Assembly (NCBI GenBank): GCA_030248065.1 | Contig: JASAMV010006200.1 | Location: 1-64,000, forward strand | Direction: 5' to 3' | Length of the DNA: 64,000 nt | Origin: Rhynchonema sp. JSB1_4 | Taxonomy: Eukaryota > Nematoda > Chromadorea > Monhysterida > Xyalidae | In this document: positions 26,401 to 39,021 of the stretch, piece after piece | How the letters are laid out: every line of letters starts with the position of its first letter | How positions within the stretch are numbered: the first letter of the stretch is position 1 | Notes under the pieces: model-generated | Seen by the model: the letters and a program-made list of their open reading frames with translations, nothing else | Told to the model about the DNA's origin: nothing | Databases searched by the model: none | Translations under genes and position numbers: made by a program

Positions 26401-29400
26401 ACACGCTGCTAATGGCTCTGCCCCTGGACTCGTTTTCGGCCGGTCGCACTTCCATTCGTAGCTTTCTTGAGTACCGACTTAGTGCTCACTGGCGTTTTTC
26501 AATAACGACGGGACGCAATGACTCTCAAGAATGCAGCAATCTGACCACAGATAAAATCCGTGCGCGCTGTTAACGTCATGTGATACTATACAGTTTTTGA
26601 TGGCATGGGTTCCATGGCCATTTACTTTCCCAACCAGGCTCTAACGTCTGAGCGTAAACTTTTTTTATTCAGCACCGTCGAAACTGAAAACAAACTTTCA
26701 GCCAGTTCACAGGGACTTGTCTTGCGCTGTTCGTGATACGTACATATCGCATCGTGTGAGTTCCTCAGCACTATATGCGCACAGTTTTGAATCATGCAAG
26801 CCGCGGTAGGCAAACTGTAAGACATTAGCCGGCATATCAAATTCCATTTCCAATTTCCCGCCATTATTTGCTGTCTCATTGTCACGCCTAATGCGTCACT
26901 GTAAAAAAAGTGCCGCCAATGCGACTGACATATGTGTGTTTGCGTGTGTAATGAAACATCATCGATTCAATTAAACAACACAAATGCTCAATCAGTTGTT
27001 CAGTGCGGATAATGCGTTGCGCAAGCGCTACCTGAAAATGAGCACGCGCACGGGCAAATTCCGTCTGTTCAATCGAGCCACGTCAACGAGCTCGCCAAAT
27101 TCAACGCCCGGTCCCGATCGAGTGCCTCCTTTCCGAGCCAGGAAGACGCTCAGTCTCAGGTGCGCATCTCAGCCGAACTTGACAGTTGTGGTGATCAAAC
27201 GTTTGGATCACGGTCCGACACAGCAGAGATCTCAGTCATGATCATTCTTTGATAATTGACTGAGGTCTCGCATGTCCAGATTGTCGCGTCAAAGCTAACG
27301 TGTACGCCGATCTTCGTTTTTCATCGCTGTGATCGCTGTTACCATAACTCATAGTCTACCGTAACCTATGTCCATTCCAGCGCCGAGTCGCACTCTCAGT
27401 CCAGTGTCGATCTGCCGTCGTCCATGCCCGGCGCGTTGTTGAAACGCAAAGAGTCTCTCTTGAAACATCAGGCCGCTCGACAGGCAGTTTTCTCGCCGCG
27501 CACCACTAGTTTGTCGTCCGATTCCAACTCCAGTTCGCTGCTGAGCGTTGCCACAGCACCCAGTCTCTGCAATCTGGTCTTAGAGGTGCTGGTTGACTGT
27601 TGGACTCTGCTCAATTCTGTTCATAATATCGCCGCAAAGCACGTGATACCGGAGCAGCAAGATCTACATATGCACCTATTTACAACGGGATGGAAGCCAG
27701 GCTCCCTCTGTCTATCCTTTTTTACGCACCACTATGAGAAACCTGACGCCTGAAAACTGGGGTGGGAAGGCTGGGCCGAACCTAAAGCACTCTCAGTCAG
27801 GCCTATTCATTTATTGTATGATTATTGTTTACAGGACACGCGCACACACATCGTCAAGGAGATATTCGACACAGAAGAGTCGTATGTGAAGAATCTGCAA
27901 CTGATGGTGCATGTGAGTGAATTCACGTTAAATTTCTCTTCTATTTTTTACAGTGATTCATGGGCAGTAAAAACTGTAAAAATCCTTGTCAAAACACCGT
28001 CTGTTGCCAGAAAATTGTAATAAACTTTGTTCCTGTGGTTGCAGAAATACATGCGACCGTTGAAACGACCCGAATTGTGTCCATTGGTCGACTCAAGTCT
28101 AGTCGACGAGATCTTTTTCCAAATCCCCGAAATACTCGGTCATCACGAATTGTTCTACGCGGCGTTGAAGTCACGACTGGACAATTGGGACAGCCGGCAG
28201 AAGATTGGTGACATCATACTAAATAATGTGAGTGCTTCGTGCACAAATGGCGTCCATGATGGACAGTGAATGAATGCATTGGTTAACCAAGTGCAACGAT
28301 GTTTCAGTTCACCAAGCAATGCGTGATCGACACGTACACAGCGTTCATCAACAATTGGAAAAATGCCAAGCAGGCCATACGCACGGCGTGTCAGCAGAAG
28401 AAGGAGCTCGCCAAATATCTCGAGGTTTGAATTCCACGTCTTGTGAAACATCAGTTGACCATACTAGCTCATAAGAATCGCGTTTGCAGCGCTGCTCAAG
28501 GGAACACACGAACAAGTTGACGTTGGATGCGTTGCTGATCATGCCTGTGCAGCGAATACCTCGATACGAATTGTTGATCAAAGTGAGCGTCTTGATGTGG
28601 AATTTGATTAAATCCGAACTTTAAAATGAAACATCACCCACCCTATGTATATTGACAGGAGCTGTTGAAACACACGTCGGTTGAGCACGCTGATCACGCA
28701 GTGCTGGTGCGTGCACAGAGGGAGATACACGAGCTGGCCACCAAAATCAATCACGTTGAACAAGAGCAGGTTCGCCTTCTAGCCCCCCTTGATGAATCAG
28801 GCAACCATGAACCATTTCAATATAACTGCAGGGTCTATCCGAACAAATGCAACAACGATTGCGCGAAATCGAAGCGATCGTGGACGGACTCGATGACCTG
28901 GTGGCCGACAACAGAGTATTCCATCGCTACGATCTCATCACCATCTTGGTACGTGCGATGTTGACCACTATAGACCTTGACCGTTACGCATCAAGCTGTG
29001 TATCCCTCAGGGGGAATTTAAATTTGATGATCGGTCCGGTCTTGTCTTGGTCACGGGAATTTTTGAGTTTTGAAAATATTTCGGGATTTAAAAGGCGATT
29101 ATTACATACATAAAGTAAAACTACGCCAACACGAGCCCGATTTCGGAGCTGGCAAAATGGTGAAACATTCATGACGTGGCTGCTGATTTGGGAAACGTTA
29201 CACGTTGTGGCATACAACGTGGAGCATGGTGATTTTCTCTTTCTTTGCGTTTTGCAAGTTGACCACCTCCGAAATCGGGCTCGTGTTGGCGTAGTTTGCC
29301 TTGCCTGGGAACAATACATATTTAACCCGGTCGAAATTATAGTGGCATCAGTAAATGTCGAAATGTTCTAAATGCGAAAGGTCGCGCGACGAAGGCGAGA

Positions 29401-32400
29401 CCGGAATGAACCGACTTCCCAGTTTGATTTCGCCCTGGTATTTTGTGTAAACAAGTAATTTAACAAATGCGAGCGGTCAACTTTTTACAGCAGACAAAAC
29501 ACAAATTTAAGCACCTCACTTGATCCACTGTTCTGTTTCCAGACGTCGACAGGTATGAAGGAGCGTTGTATGTTCCTGCTGTCCGATCTGCTCGTGCTGA
29601 CAAGCGTGAAGCGAAAGACTGCCGCTCTCAAGAAAACGCCCAATTCCATGTTGGTTGTGTTGTACTTATACATTCCAGCTTGGTGGTGATACATTTTTCA
29701 GTATATTTTTTGTGTATTTCTAACAAACCTTTCCATTCTTCTTCCTGAAACTGCCATTCCACTGTCGATTTCAGCAGTTTGCCCGCCGGACACGATTTCC
29801 TGGAAAGTCACAAATTCAAGCTTCTGATGAAGATTTCCCTCGACGACTTGGATGTTGCGAAAAGTAAGTGAACTTTGGGTTCTGAAGTTGGTGTAGAAGA
29901 GTTTTGATTTTGATAACATAATTAGAAACGCCCAACGTCAAAATTACAAACACATTGGGCGGTATCGAAGTTGGTGGTCGGATCAGATCTGCCTCGCGAC
30001 ACGTGGCCTTTTTCTAATCAAGATATCAAAAAGATTACAGTTGGTAGTTCTTACATTATTTTGATCAGCGGAAAAGTTATATTTTGGGTGTGGGAAGAAT
30101 TTTTAGGATGGATGAATTTAGGAAGCACCAGGAAATTCAAGATCTTGATTCAAAATGGCCCCGTGAGCAGCCCAAGATCAATCCGATCCGGTGCGATGCC
30201 TATCACCAAGTTTGATGCTGATGATTATTTGCAGACACGTTGCCGCTGCTGAACAAAATCCTGGAAGAAGTGCAAACGCTGGACGAAGACACGCGAGTGC
30301 TCGGAAAGGTCGTCGAACTCACCGACATTCTCAAACATCCACATGAGGTGAATTGACACCCTTGCCTATCGGTGCCATTAGAAATAAGAATTGTAAGATG
30401 AGCGTCGTTCTGCAATGACAATCGTTCAGGATCTGGATAATACGGTTGACGAGCTTCGTATCCGAATCCGCGACAAACTGGCAGAGAAACACCACGACAT
30501 GACACACGACACGAATTTGACCAGTGTAGAGCTGTTGGTCACCACCGAGTGAGTACGCCATCAAACATGCTGCTAGTCTCAGAGCGTGGAAGAAACATTA
30601 TAGGTTCAAAAAGAAAAAATAACTTCAGAGACGGCATTGAGACGTTGACAGTGACATTCCAAAACGCTAGCAAACGGGCTGAATGGGAAAAGGCTTTCAG
30701 ACATGCCAAGGAGGCTATCGGTAAGTAAAAAAATCATTTAGTGATAAATCCACTTTTTAGCCCATAACACCTTGACATTCGCTCAGAGCAATCGGCGATC
30801 AAGAAACCGCCTCCGATCTTCATGAAATCATTGGCAATGCAGAAGACCCGTGCCGGACTTTATGTAAGTGGTTTGCTTTGGGTACAGACGAATGAGCAAC
30901 GGCAATGAAATCGTGGAAAACGAAGGATGATGTTTCAGTTCACATGCGCGTCCCCGACATGTAGTCGCGACCTGGCCACACAGACACACGCACCACCGGC
31001 CGTTTGGATATGTAGCTCGGATGGTTGGTTGACGCATGGAGACTGAATGTGATGTGGTTGACGTCCATTGTTGACGCTTATCGTATGTGAACAGCCACTG
31101 TTGACGCGCTGAAAGCTTGACCAAAAATTGTAATACAACCGTTTGTACTGGCCAAAATTAGTTCGGCTGAACGCCTCCGCTTGCTATAAGGATGCAGGTT
31201 CGCAGAAGTCGATAACGACCCTCGGTGTTGCAGGTTATGTGGGTCAGATGTCGATTCTGACACTCGAGTCGGAGCCAGAGCTGCAATCGTGCAACGGAGT
31301 GACCACATCACGAATCACGTGCATCTGCTCTGTGCCCGCACCAAAGTTAGTCTCCATGTGAAGCATCATTCAATCAGCTTTTTGTGGCTACTGCTTGGTA
31401 GTTGATATCTCTTTCTAATCTATATTTCCTGTTAGTTGCCTTATGCTGTATTCCGTTAACTAAATCTCCCACATTTGTATTTTTCCAAATCTTTCTTTTC
31501 AACAGAATCGGTCTCGAGGACTTTCTTTCGTGCTTGGGGTGAGTGCCACTGTTATACGGCCAGACGCACGAGTCATTAGCATATGTTGTGCACTTGTGCC
31601 TTCACAGCGCCAAGCACTTCCGTGTATTTCACTTAGCTGTGCACCAAACCAAGTGATAATGACCGAATTAAGAGTGCCTGCTATCGTTGCAGAGGTCCAC
31701 GTCGCAGTCGCAAACGTCTGTCAACGGTGCGCAGTTCAGCGTCGCTGATGGACACACAGTCAATCAATGCAGCACAACCAATCAATCTGCAACTCGACAG
31801 GTGAATTGTCAACATCAGTGCTCATTTATTTGTCCACGTGATTTGTTGTCGTGACTTATTGACAACGGGTTTTGCACACCGATTTATCGCCAGTTTTCTA
31901 TTGATAACCATTCGTGGCTAAATCGCATTGCATACGGATTCATAACGGCTACCGGGCCGAAATTTTGAAGCTACATATGATGACTCCATCTGAAACACAG
32001 CGCGCAGTACAGATTGAATTTGTCAAAAAAAACCACCGCAAATGTTTCAGCGAGTCAAGTGACAATGAGGAGGCCGAATCGAGCGATCAACCAACGTTCA
32101 ACGGTGGCACAAGTGCACACGAAGAGTCGATCTCGGTCAGGAGTGAGAACCTTGGTAATCGACCGAGTGAATGATTGATTAAGTATATATAATTGATGAG
32201 TTGGTTAATCATCTAAATGATCTATTCATTGACAGGCACGTCACCGATGCGTCAGACGACGGCAGTTGAAGATGAGGAGCACACGGCCACCATGTGGCTG
32301 GGCACCGAGGACGGAACGTGCGTGTTGGGTAGCTTGAATGACCAATGTTGATTGCAGTCAACGACTGATCACTGTATGTTTCAGTGTGATCATCTACAAC

Positions 32401-34465
32401 TACTATGACAACATGCGCACGAAAAAGACCAGAAATCGGGCGCAACACGATTCGGCTGTGGCTTCGATGCTGTTAGTTCATACCTAATCAGCTTATTCAC
32501 AATTCGGTTCTCCGAAGATCCTCTGCATTTATACGCACCAGTTTGCTCTTCAGTTACGTCGAAGACAAGGTGTTCATTGGTCTGTCAAAGGGCGAACTCA
32601 TGTGCTACGAACGAACGCAAGGTCAATGGGTGCATTTACCAGTTATTGGACAATGCCTGAATGAACAGGGCGATTGTGTGTTGCAGAGGACAACTGGTCG
32701 TGGGACCTGACGTGTCCGAAACGAGTCTTCCTCAACTTCGATCTGACCGCGTCCATATCCACGATGGTCAATGTGCCCAGTCGCATTTGGTGCAGTTCGC
32801 GTAATCAGATCCATGTACTCAACTATCACACCATGAACCACGATGTTCGTTGTTGTGGTGTTCCGTTGTCCAATGTACATTGAGAACCCTGGACCACTTC
32901 CCGTTATATGGAAGGGCAATTTTGCGCTAAACCAATGGACTTGCTGCTCCATCAGCCTAACCAGAATAAAGCCATGGGGTTCGGACATTAGCGATGGGCA
33001 AAACAGCTGGCGACTTGTCTGGCTTGGGCGTGCGTTTAGCATGTGCTCTTCCAGGCCTGCACTTCCCAAACAAATAAATATTTATTTGACTGTTTTTTTG
33101 TGGCCAAGTGCTGCTTGCCCACTCTCATTGCTGTTCTGTCTATGCTTTCCCACCTTGATGCTTCAGGATTCGTTCCACGTGAATTCCGACAGCGACGCGT
33201 CCGTGGCGTGTGCGAGCACATCAGGTCTGGGTGTGTGGCTGTCGATATACGGCAGTCCGGTCATCAAACTGCACCATGTGCTCTCCTATGAATGTCTGCT
33301 CGAAATCAATGTGTGTCCGGTGGTCACTAAAACACTCGCTGGTTAGTTCGACTGGTCTGGGTTTCAGCAAGTTTGGGTTTAATTCATGCCCCCACAGTTT
33401 TCAAAGTCCCGTTTCGATTATCAGCGAGTGTCGTAAATGGTACCCACCTCAGCTATCATTGCTTGTCTACCCAAAAAGTTTACGTTTGCAGTGGCGTCTG
33501 GTTTGTTTCCAATTGGACCACCTAAAAGCGCTCATGTTGCCTCTATAAGAATCGGAATTTTTCACAATTATTTGCGCGCCCACAGGCTGTGACGACATCA
33601 TCCGTCAACACAAACTGTCGTGTCTGCGTGTCACGTCGTTGTTGTGCTGCAAGGATCTGTGCTGGGTGGGCACATCAGCAGGTGTACTGCTCACGCTGCC
33701 GCTGCCACATTTGTCACACAACAGCACAAGGTTGACATCAAGTCACGGCATCACCGGTCGGTTGCATGTTTGATTGACCTGGCATAGCAGCGTTTCGGCC
33801 CGGAAGTTCGGGTCCGAAGATGCTCACCCGAATTCAGACTCGAATCCCACGGACTAGGATTGGGTCTCGCCGGAATGAGTGATCATCCCGTTGGATTGGA
33901 ATAGTCCGTGTCGGAGATTTGCTAACAAATACATGGTAAAACTGCCATCATGGACTTCGCTAAATGAAGTTCTGAACTGAAAAGGTTTAGGTACTGTGCT
34001 GGCACATGACTGTAATCGCTTGACGGTGTGCGAGCAACATTAACACCAGCGTGTGAAACATCATCCGTTTACAGTATCCCCGATCGGTCATTGTGGTCAG
34101 TGTCGTTTGTTGGCGTGTGTCGATCCCCAAACACCGTCATCGCGATCCGACAGTTTCAGTGTGACCAGCGTGCCTGATGTGGCAAGGCGACGCATGTCAT
34201 TGAACGTTGCCGCATTGCAGCAGGGAAAGGTATTATACATGTGATCCCATACTTAACGCAAATCTGGGCAAATTAAGATCAAAAACGCAAATTGGTTTTC
34301 TTCTCACTCTGCTGATTGCACGATCTTAATCCGCTGATGTTTCAGATGTACATGATATCGGGCGGTGACGGTTTCGAAGACTTCCAAGATCTGAACGTGG
34401 ATGATCAGGACGATTCGGTCGGCAGAGAGGACAGCACCAGTCATTTGTTGATCTGGGAGGTCTGA
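17408..34465 (+). CDS. ARHGEF17: Rho guanine nucleotide exchange factor 17 (TEM4/p164-RhoGEF)
   Basis: About 42 exons in phase encode roughly 1900 residues (vertebrate orthologue about 2060). The protein activates Rho GTPases at actin and cell junctions. The N-terminal half (exons from 17408-17483 through 27381-27585) is disordered and rich in Ser, Pro and Arg. The DH catalytic domain spans 27835-28948 and shows EIFDTEESYVKNLQ, LVDEIFFQIPEIL and the conserved region 3 motif MPVQRIPRYELLIKELLKHT. The PH-like part follows (MFLLSDLLVLTSVKRK at 29543). A C-terminal WD-like propeller runs to the end (SSDGYVGQMSILTLE, SGLGVWLSIYGSPV, GCDDIIRQHKLSCLR, WVGTSAGVLLTLPL, MISGGDGFEDFQDL, then STSHLLIWEV and stop). 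These match ARHGEF17 rather than ARHGEF10. Coding ends exactly where the vertebrate protein ends. Exons between 21606 and 22492 are unresolved: one or two small ones may be missing, or exon 12 may end early at CGCAG/GTCGCA. The start at 17408 is inferred from composition and phase. Confidence 0.93.
24533..24631 (+). CDS. Candidate alternative first exon of ARHGEF17 (or start of a nested gene)
   Basis: An ATG opens 33 codons (MAASQEEEKLVHRIVSPPPV...) and ends in phase 0 at a good donor, AAG/GTAAAT. The next downstream ARHGEF17 exon (26996) also starts in phase 0, so the two can join to make a shorter protein with the DH-PH-propeller part only. The N-terminal MAAS and acidic/proline content look coding. 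No transcript evidence is available to me, and it could equally belong to an unrelated nested gene. Confidence 0.35.
24608..24916 (-). CDS. Opposite-strand frame of 102 residues inside an ARHGEF17 intron
   Basis: This uninterrupted minus-strand frame has coding-like composition (FFLRDIAILIGEPEANDD, then DAYVLLSTTKDGLIEPTIYL) and a CHSC pair near residue 25. It overlaps the candidate plus-strand exon by 24 bp. I recognise no family. It may be a nested intronless gene, a fragment of an old mobile-element protein, or chance. Confidence 0.3.
   Translation of the reverse strand: MGKERLRYDSMNSMNFSSVGQTQCHSCTNLVKQQSLLQNFSAKVFFLRDIAILIGEPEANDDPNAMMGSSPTSSEVDAYVLLSTTKDGLIEPTIYLDINQLQ
29116..29297. 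repeat. MITE-like hairpin in an ARHGEF17 intron
   Basis: Inverted ends of about 33 bp (AAAACTACGCCAACACGAGC at the left, its complement at 29264-29297) flank about 115 bp. It lies in the 594-nt intron between the exons ending at 28948 and starting at 29543. A TGAAACATTC variant of the frequent decamer lies inside. Confidence 0.7.
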
Positions 34466-35318
34466 CCTGACCGATCAACCTACAGGAGCGTACCTCGTGT
34501 GCTGTAGTGACACTGGTATTCGACATACTCCTTGTTGCGATCGTGTCACCTTGAATGACAACACACAGTATTTAACGCATTTATGATGATATTACAGTTT
34601 GATCCGCCGTGAACAACTGGTTATTGTCGCATTTCTTGCATTGATATTACACATAATCGTCCTTGGAATTTTACGAGTATCCTTTATGAATGTTTTGTTT
34701 ATAAAATATGAATGCTCTGTTTTGAAATTTTGATTATAGACCTCTCATTTTTTGTTCTTGAGATGAACCATACAATGATAGCGTGTGATTCGATGACCGT
34801 GGCTAGTCCTTCATTTTATTATTTTCCATTATTTTGCATTCGGTTCATTCAGTTTAGTGTGACTCCTGTGTGTAGAATTATAATTTAACTTTGAAGGTTA
34901 TGTAGCAGCAAATTCAGGTATATCACGCTGTGTACCAACTTCCAGCCCATTTTACGTGGTTTCCAGAATAAAAATAAATGATATAGAATCAAGTTTGAGT
35001 TTCGACCCGCATGACTGGCGCAGAGTAATTTTAAGGACGTGCATTGTACAGAATCAGTGCCGTGTTTGTGAGTGGGTGTTTTTATCACAACCCACTCAAT
35101 CCCATTGTGATGACCACACATTTTGACTCATCGCATCAGACATTCAAAACCGGATTGATGCTGATTTTTCAACGTTAATAATTTGTTCCCACGATAGCGA
35201 CGATGACAAAAGCGTTTATTTCCGGTTCGTGATTTGCCACAAACGCTGTGTAGCTGCCTTGGGTACTCACTAAAAAACCGAAAATTTTAGATTAAAAATT
35301 CATTTTCTCCCATCGACT
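34466..35318. other. Intergenic region after ARHGEF17
   Basis: AT-rich sequence lies between two plus-strand genes. The first part is presumably the ARHGEF17 3' untranslated region. No open frame has coding character and no repeat or RNA gene was found. Confidence 0.5.
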
Positions 35319-35914
35319 ATGAAGATGGCACTAGTATATTTGATGGTCGTGCTTGGCTTGCAAATCGGATTTGCGGTTTCGTTTAACCTAGAAAGGGTGA
35401 GTTCGAATACAATATCCACTGCTTTCTTTTTAACTGCGCTCTATTTTGTATATTCGATGAATGCTAGGAAATGTGGGCCTTTCCTCACTAGAAAACGACG
35501 ACCTTTCAGATATTTTCCAACGATCACGCCGACAAGCTGGCAAAGGGTGATTGTATGTCAAGTGCTGATATCGATAACATCAAGCAAGGACTTCAGGTTG
35601 GCAGCGCGTAATGTCAGGAATGTTTTGTGATAACACAGTGATACAGTGGGTAATTTTGGCCCGTGCGTCAACAACCCTCAGCCACATTGGTCAACCACTT
35701 TACAATATGTCTTACACAGCTGCTATCGCACGACCAACTGTTACGCGTGGCCGAAGAGTTGTCAGTGAAACAAGCGTGCAATCTCAAGGGTAACAACAAC
35801 AACAACAATGCGGATGGATTCGGTGTGATCGAACTGCCTAACATCGACTCCGATACTCTAGCCAATTGGCGTGAAACATTGTGGCAAGCGTTCAAGGGCA
35901 TGTTGCGTAACTAG
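35319..35914 (+). CDS. Small secreted protein of unknown function
   Basis: Three exons (35319-35396, 35510-35596, 35720-35914) join in phase 0 to 119 residues. The first 20 or so residues (MKMALVYLMVVLGLQIGFAV) are a typical signal peptide, so the mature chain of about 98 residues should be exported. It has only two cysteines (GDCMSS and KQACNLKG), which could form one disulfide. It also has a run of asparagines (KGNNNNNNADG) and an amphipathic C-terminal end (ANWRETLWQAFKGMLRN). I do not recognise a family. It stands beside the convergent serine protease, but there is no sequence evidence that they work together. The internal acceptor CCTTTCAG of exon 2 was chosen because the earlier AG leads to stops in every frame. 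Confidence 0.7.
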
Positions 35915-35948
35915 CTATGTACATCATCAACTATGTGACATTCTGTGA

Positions 35949-35954
35949 AATAAA
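35949..35954 (+). terminator. Polyadenylation signal of the small secreted protein gene
   Basis: AATAAA lies 34 bp after the stop codon; the convergent protease gene ends only 74 bp further on. Confidence 0.6.
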
Positions 35955-36027
35955 AGTTTGAGTCCATGATCAATCTTGTCAGCGCAATACAATCAATGGT
36001 CCGTAATTCGCAATGTTAGTTGATGTT

Positions 36028-37816
36028 TCACGCACGAACGTGCTGTTTGATCCAACTTACATAGTGCCACACGTTTGTGTACCGTGTGTTGTAGAGTGCA
36101 CACTCACTTGCGTCGTTCTTTGTGATCTTGCCGTATGTGTTTGACACCAGACCGTGAAACATCCACTTGCCAATCACTTTGTTGTCCTGCACAGAAGCGC
36201 ACATCAACGGACTGCCGGAGTCACCCTGAAAATACAAAAGATTGACGCACACAATGACACAATCACTCACATTATGTTCGCTTTACACACTCAATGGAAC
36301 ATTTGCAAACTAAAAAACATCGACCACCACTGTTTCAGTTTAGTAATCAGTTTCACAACCGTTGTGTGGTGTCCACTACATCTCACTCTGCCCGACACAA
36401 ACACATCGGTTGTCTCCACATAATAGTGTGAAACATCAGTGTGCCCACAACTCACCGAGCACGCAGCCGAGTTGCCGTGCCCATCTGCACACAACATGGT
36501 TGCGTGGTCGAAGGGCATGCTTTTAGTGGGATACATGCAGTGACGACCATGCACCAGCTTCACGTGTGCCTGTTTCAGCACACCACCAGTTCTCGCGTCT
36601 GCAATACGTATTACATTAATTGTCTCCATATCGTGCAAATCGGAAACATGAGCGCCGACCAACTTTCATCGATGCCCCATCCAGCCACGAAACAGTGCGC
36701 GTCACGCAACACGGGTTCACTGGGCAGACACAGTGGTTGGATGTGGTTGGAGAACTGAATCGGGGTCGTAAACGTCAGCACTGAAACATCACAAATCAGA
36801 CTTAAGTTATGTAGCAAGGTGAATTATTTTCATGTATTTTTTTCCGACTCCAACCGGCGATGTCATTATCCACCCAACCAGAGTTATTGTATGAAGGATG
36901 GGTCAGCACACCGGCCGGTCGATACAAAGTGGCCTCGGTGTGCCTGCGACGTGCATCATGCAAACCAGCGTACACATAGATGTCGTGGGACACTGCGCCA
37001 ACGCTGTATGGGACCTTGGGCATCGTACGTGCATGAATGCTCACCACGTTTGTGAAACATCAAGTCATCGACTAACACACAGTGTGCAGCGGTGATCACG
37101 TGATGTGCATCCACAATAGCCCCTCCACAGTTCACTCCAGTCTTGATGTAGACCAACCATGGCCAACTGTGACGTATCGCTTCGGCACCACCTGACGCAC
37201 AGCTTCATTTGTCTACGCATACAAACATAGTTGGATATCAGGTGGATGCCATAAACCAACGATAGATCAGTGTGTGAACACCGGGGCCGGTTAGAGCGGT
37301 AGTCGTGTCTGGCTTCACCACTGGCACGCCACACGTCCGTGGGTGGCGTGATTCTGAAACTGGACGCATTTTCATTCTCCTGTCCGTTTTTGTCATTGAA
37401 GACTCACCCAGTTCGCACGAAACACCATTGGGAGCGATGAGCCACGCTGCTGACCACGTGCCAGTACCGGTCATGCACCAGTACTGGCACTGATCGTGCG
37501 TGGTGCACGTGTGGAAATCATAGCCGAACAAATGGTCGGTTTCGCATGATGTCACACCGCGTTGCTTTATGGTCGCTGTCGGCACGCAATCGGTGGCTGT
37601 GTGTTAGAGTTTCAGTATTCTTTCAGTCATTTTAGTGTACATTCAGTACGATTATCTAATTGAAGCTATGAGATCTGCTCCTAAGGTTATAGCACCGTGA
37701 CCCTTTCAAGTATGTACAATGACTGGGCACCCACTGATCAAGGCAGCGTCGCACGCAGTTGTTGTTGTGACGATCGGCAGCAGCACATGAACGAGATGAT
37801 CAGACCAGCGGGTCAT
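36028..37816 (-). CDS. Secreted chymotrypsin-fold (S1) serine protease with a cysteine-rich N-terminal module
   Basis: Eight exons (37735-37816, 37408-37596, about 37261-37353, 37079-37191, 36855-37014, 36664-36780, 36456-36598, 36028-36225) give about 360 residues. An N-terminal hydrophobic segment (LVHVLLPIVTTTTAC) acts as signal peptide. A small Cys-rich region follows (CTTHDQCQYWC ... APNGVSCELG) and resembles the cysteine-rich part of ADAM/ADAMTS proteins. The linker CGVP is the usual partner cysteine of two-chain proteases. The catalytic triad is complete: TAAHC (His), DNDIA (Asp) and GDSGSP (Ser). Other marks are SWPWLVYI, CGGAIV, QPLCLPSEP and FVAGWG. The specificity pocket is unusual: position 189 (chymotrypsin numbering) is Ala (NSAACSGDS) and the 214-216 stretch is SNT instead of SWG. 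No R-IVGG activation site is seen; the junction reads YRGAEA or, with another donor, GPGGAEA. It is likely active but not trypsin-like. Confidence 0.9.
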
Positions 37817-38518
37817 GATCGATGGGTGATCCGAAAATGCGATAAGCGAATTTATGGAGATTTTTGAGTGAAACTGGCACCATGAAAAAACCGCAAGCCA
37901 ATCAATCAAGCCAACCGTTTGCTCTGAAACAACTTTCAGACGCAAAACTGTATGGGCATTGTACCCATAATACAATAATTTTCTATGAATATTTTGTGCT
38001 ATGTTCGCAGTTGCTTTTTAAATTTCATCAATGGCATAAACGTCTTTAGTGAAAATTGTTTTCCAAAAATATCCAAAGGTTTTCTAATCTATACCACGTC
38101 ATTATGAAACTCTCGTGCTCCACTTTTGTGAGCACGCTTCTGAACCAACACTTTAGATTCGAATTGCTAAATAAACGATTTGTAATAAGAAACACTGTGA
38201 TTTTTCTATGCTTTTTTCTTGAACCCGTTCAGGATTACTCATTGCGGGCTACAAACACTGAGTTTACTTTCAACTGAACACGCTGGCAACTTGTGATAAA
38301 AAAGGAAACCTAGCCAGTTGAATGGAGGCATGAAAATTTCGAAAAATGCAATATATGACAACTGATTAGTTTCACCGAATCAAAGCGAAGGCTAGGAAGT
38401 TCACAGTGAGCCTGGAAAATTGCTAAGCAGCCAAACAAAGTGCAGTTTGTTACAAAAGCAAAACGACCAATTTCAATGAAACGACTGATGTCAATAATCA
38501 TGTGGCCTTTCGGGATAA

Positions 38519-38628
38519 TAGTACTGTCGTCAAATCTTGCCGTCAAATCAAGCAATAATACATGAGCCCCAAATGAACGCGAGAAATAATACATGTGATT
38601 TGACCACTTGATTTGACCACTGTACTAC
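38519..38628. repeat. Second copy of the short palindromic element
   Basis: It shares the centre (CATGAGCCCCAAATGA...AATACATGT) with 11626-11729, but its inverted arms are different in sequence and built of GTCAAATC repeats. Confidence 0.65.
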
Positions 38629-38682
38629 GTTGTAAGCCGCCGATTGTAGCTGCACCAACAAATACAGAAATTGGCATGTTAG

Positions 38683-39021
38683 CAAACTTTGTCAGCAAGA
38701 ATGCTGCTATGACATATGTTTGCTGACCAGAGTTAAAAAGGAATGGAAGAGAAATTAATACACGTATTGTATTTGTCTCTCTTTCTGCAATCATGATTAT
38801 GCTTAGGCTTTAAAGCCTAAAAATTATTCCCCACGCATTTAGGTTAGCCTCAGCTGAAGCCTAAAAATAAGTCGGGAATCGCAAAAAGGACACAATCTAC
38901 GTGTATTAGTTTCTCTTCCATTGGTTTTTTTACTCATGTCAGCAAGCCTTGTTGCTTGTATCTCGTGTGTTATATTACATTTAAAGCCTAGTGGGAAATT
39001 CTTGCTGACAAAGTTTGCTGA
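38683..39021. repeat. MITE-like element with long imperfect inverted arms
   Basis: The ends GTTAGCAAACTTTGTCAGC (38685) and the complement near 38999-39021 pair. A second inner pair is AATGGAAGAGAAATTAATAC at 38744 with its complement near 38899-38925. No coding sequence is present, and the 5'-most TTAGGCTT repeats lie in the loop. Confidence 0.6.

Larger units (their letters stand above)
23771..26995 (+). other. Large ARHGEF17 intron (3.2 kb) with two candidate coding pieces
   Basis: This is the longest intron of the gene, between exons ending at 23770 and starting at 26996. It contains the candidate alternative first exon at 24533-24631 and the opposite-strand frame at 24608-24916, both listed separately. 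From 24920 to 26995 I see no other gene; several short frames there have no splice support. Confidence 0.6.

Noticed and set aside
33780..33900. tRNA-like GACTCGAATCCCAC stretch
   Set aside because: No matching acceptor stem, D arm or anticodon arm could be folded around it; it lies in an ARHGEF17 intron.
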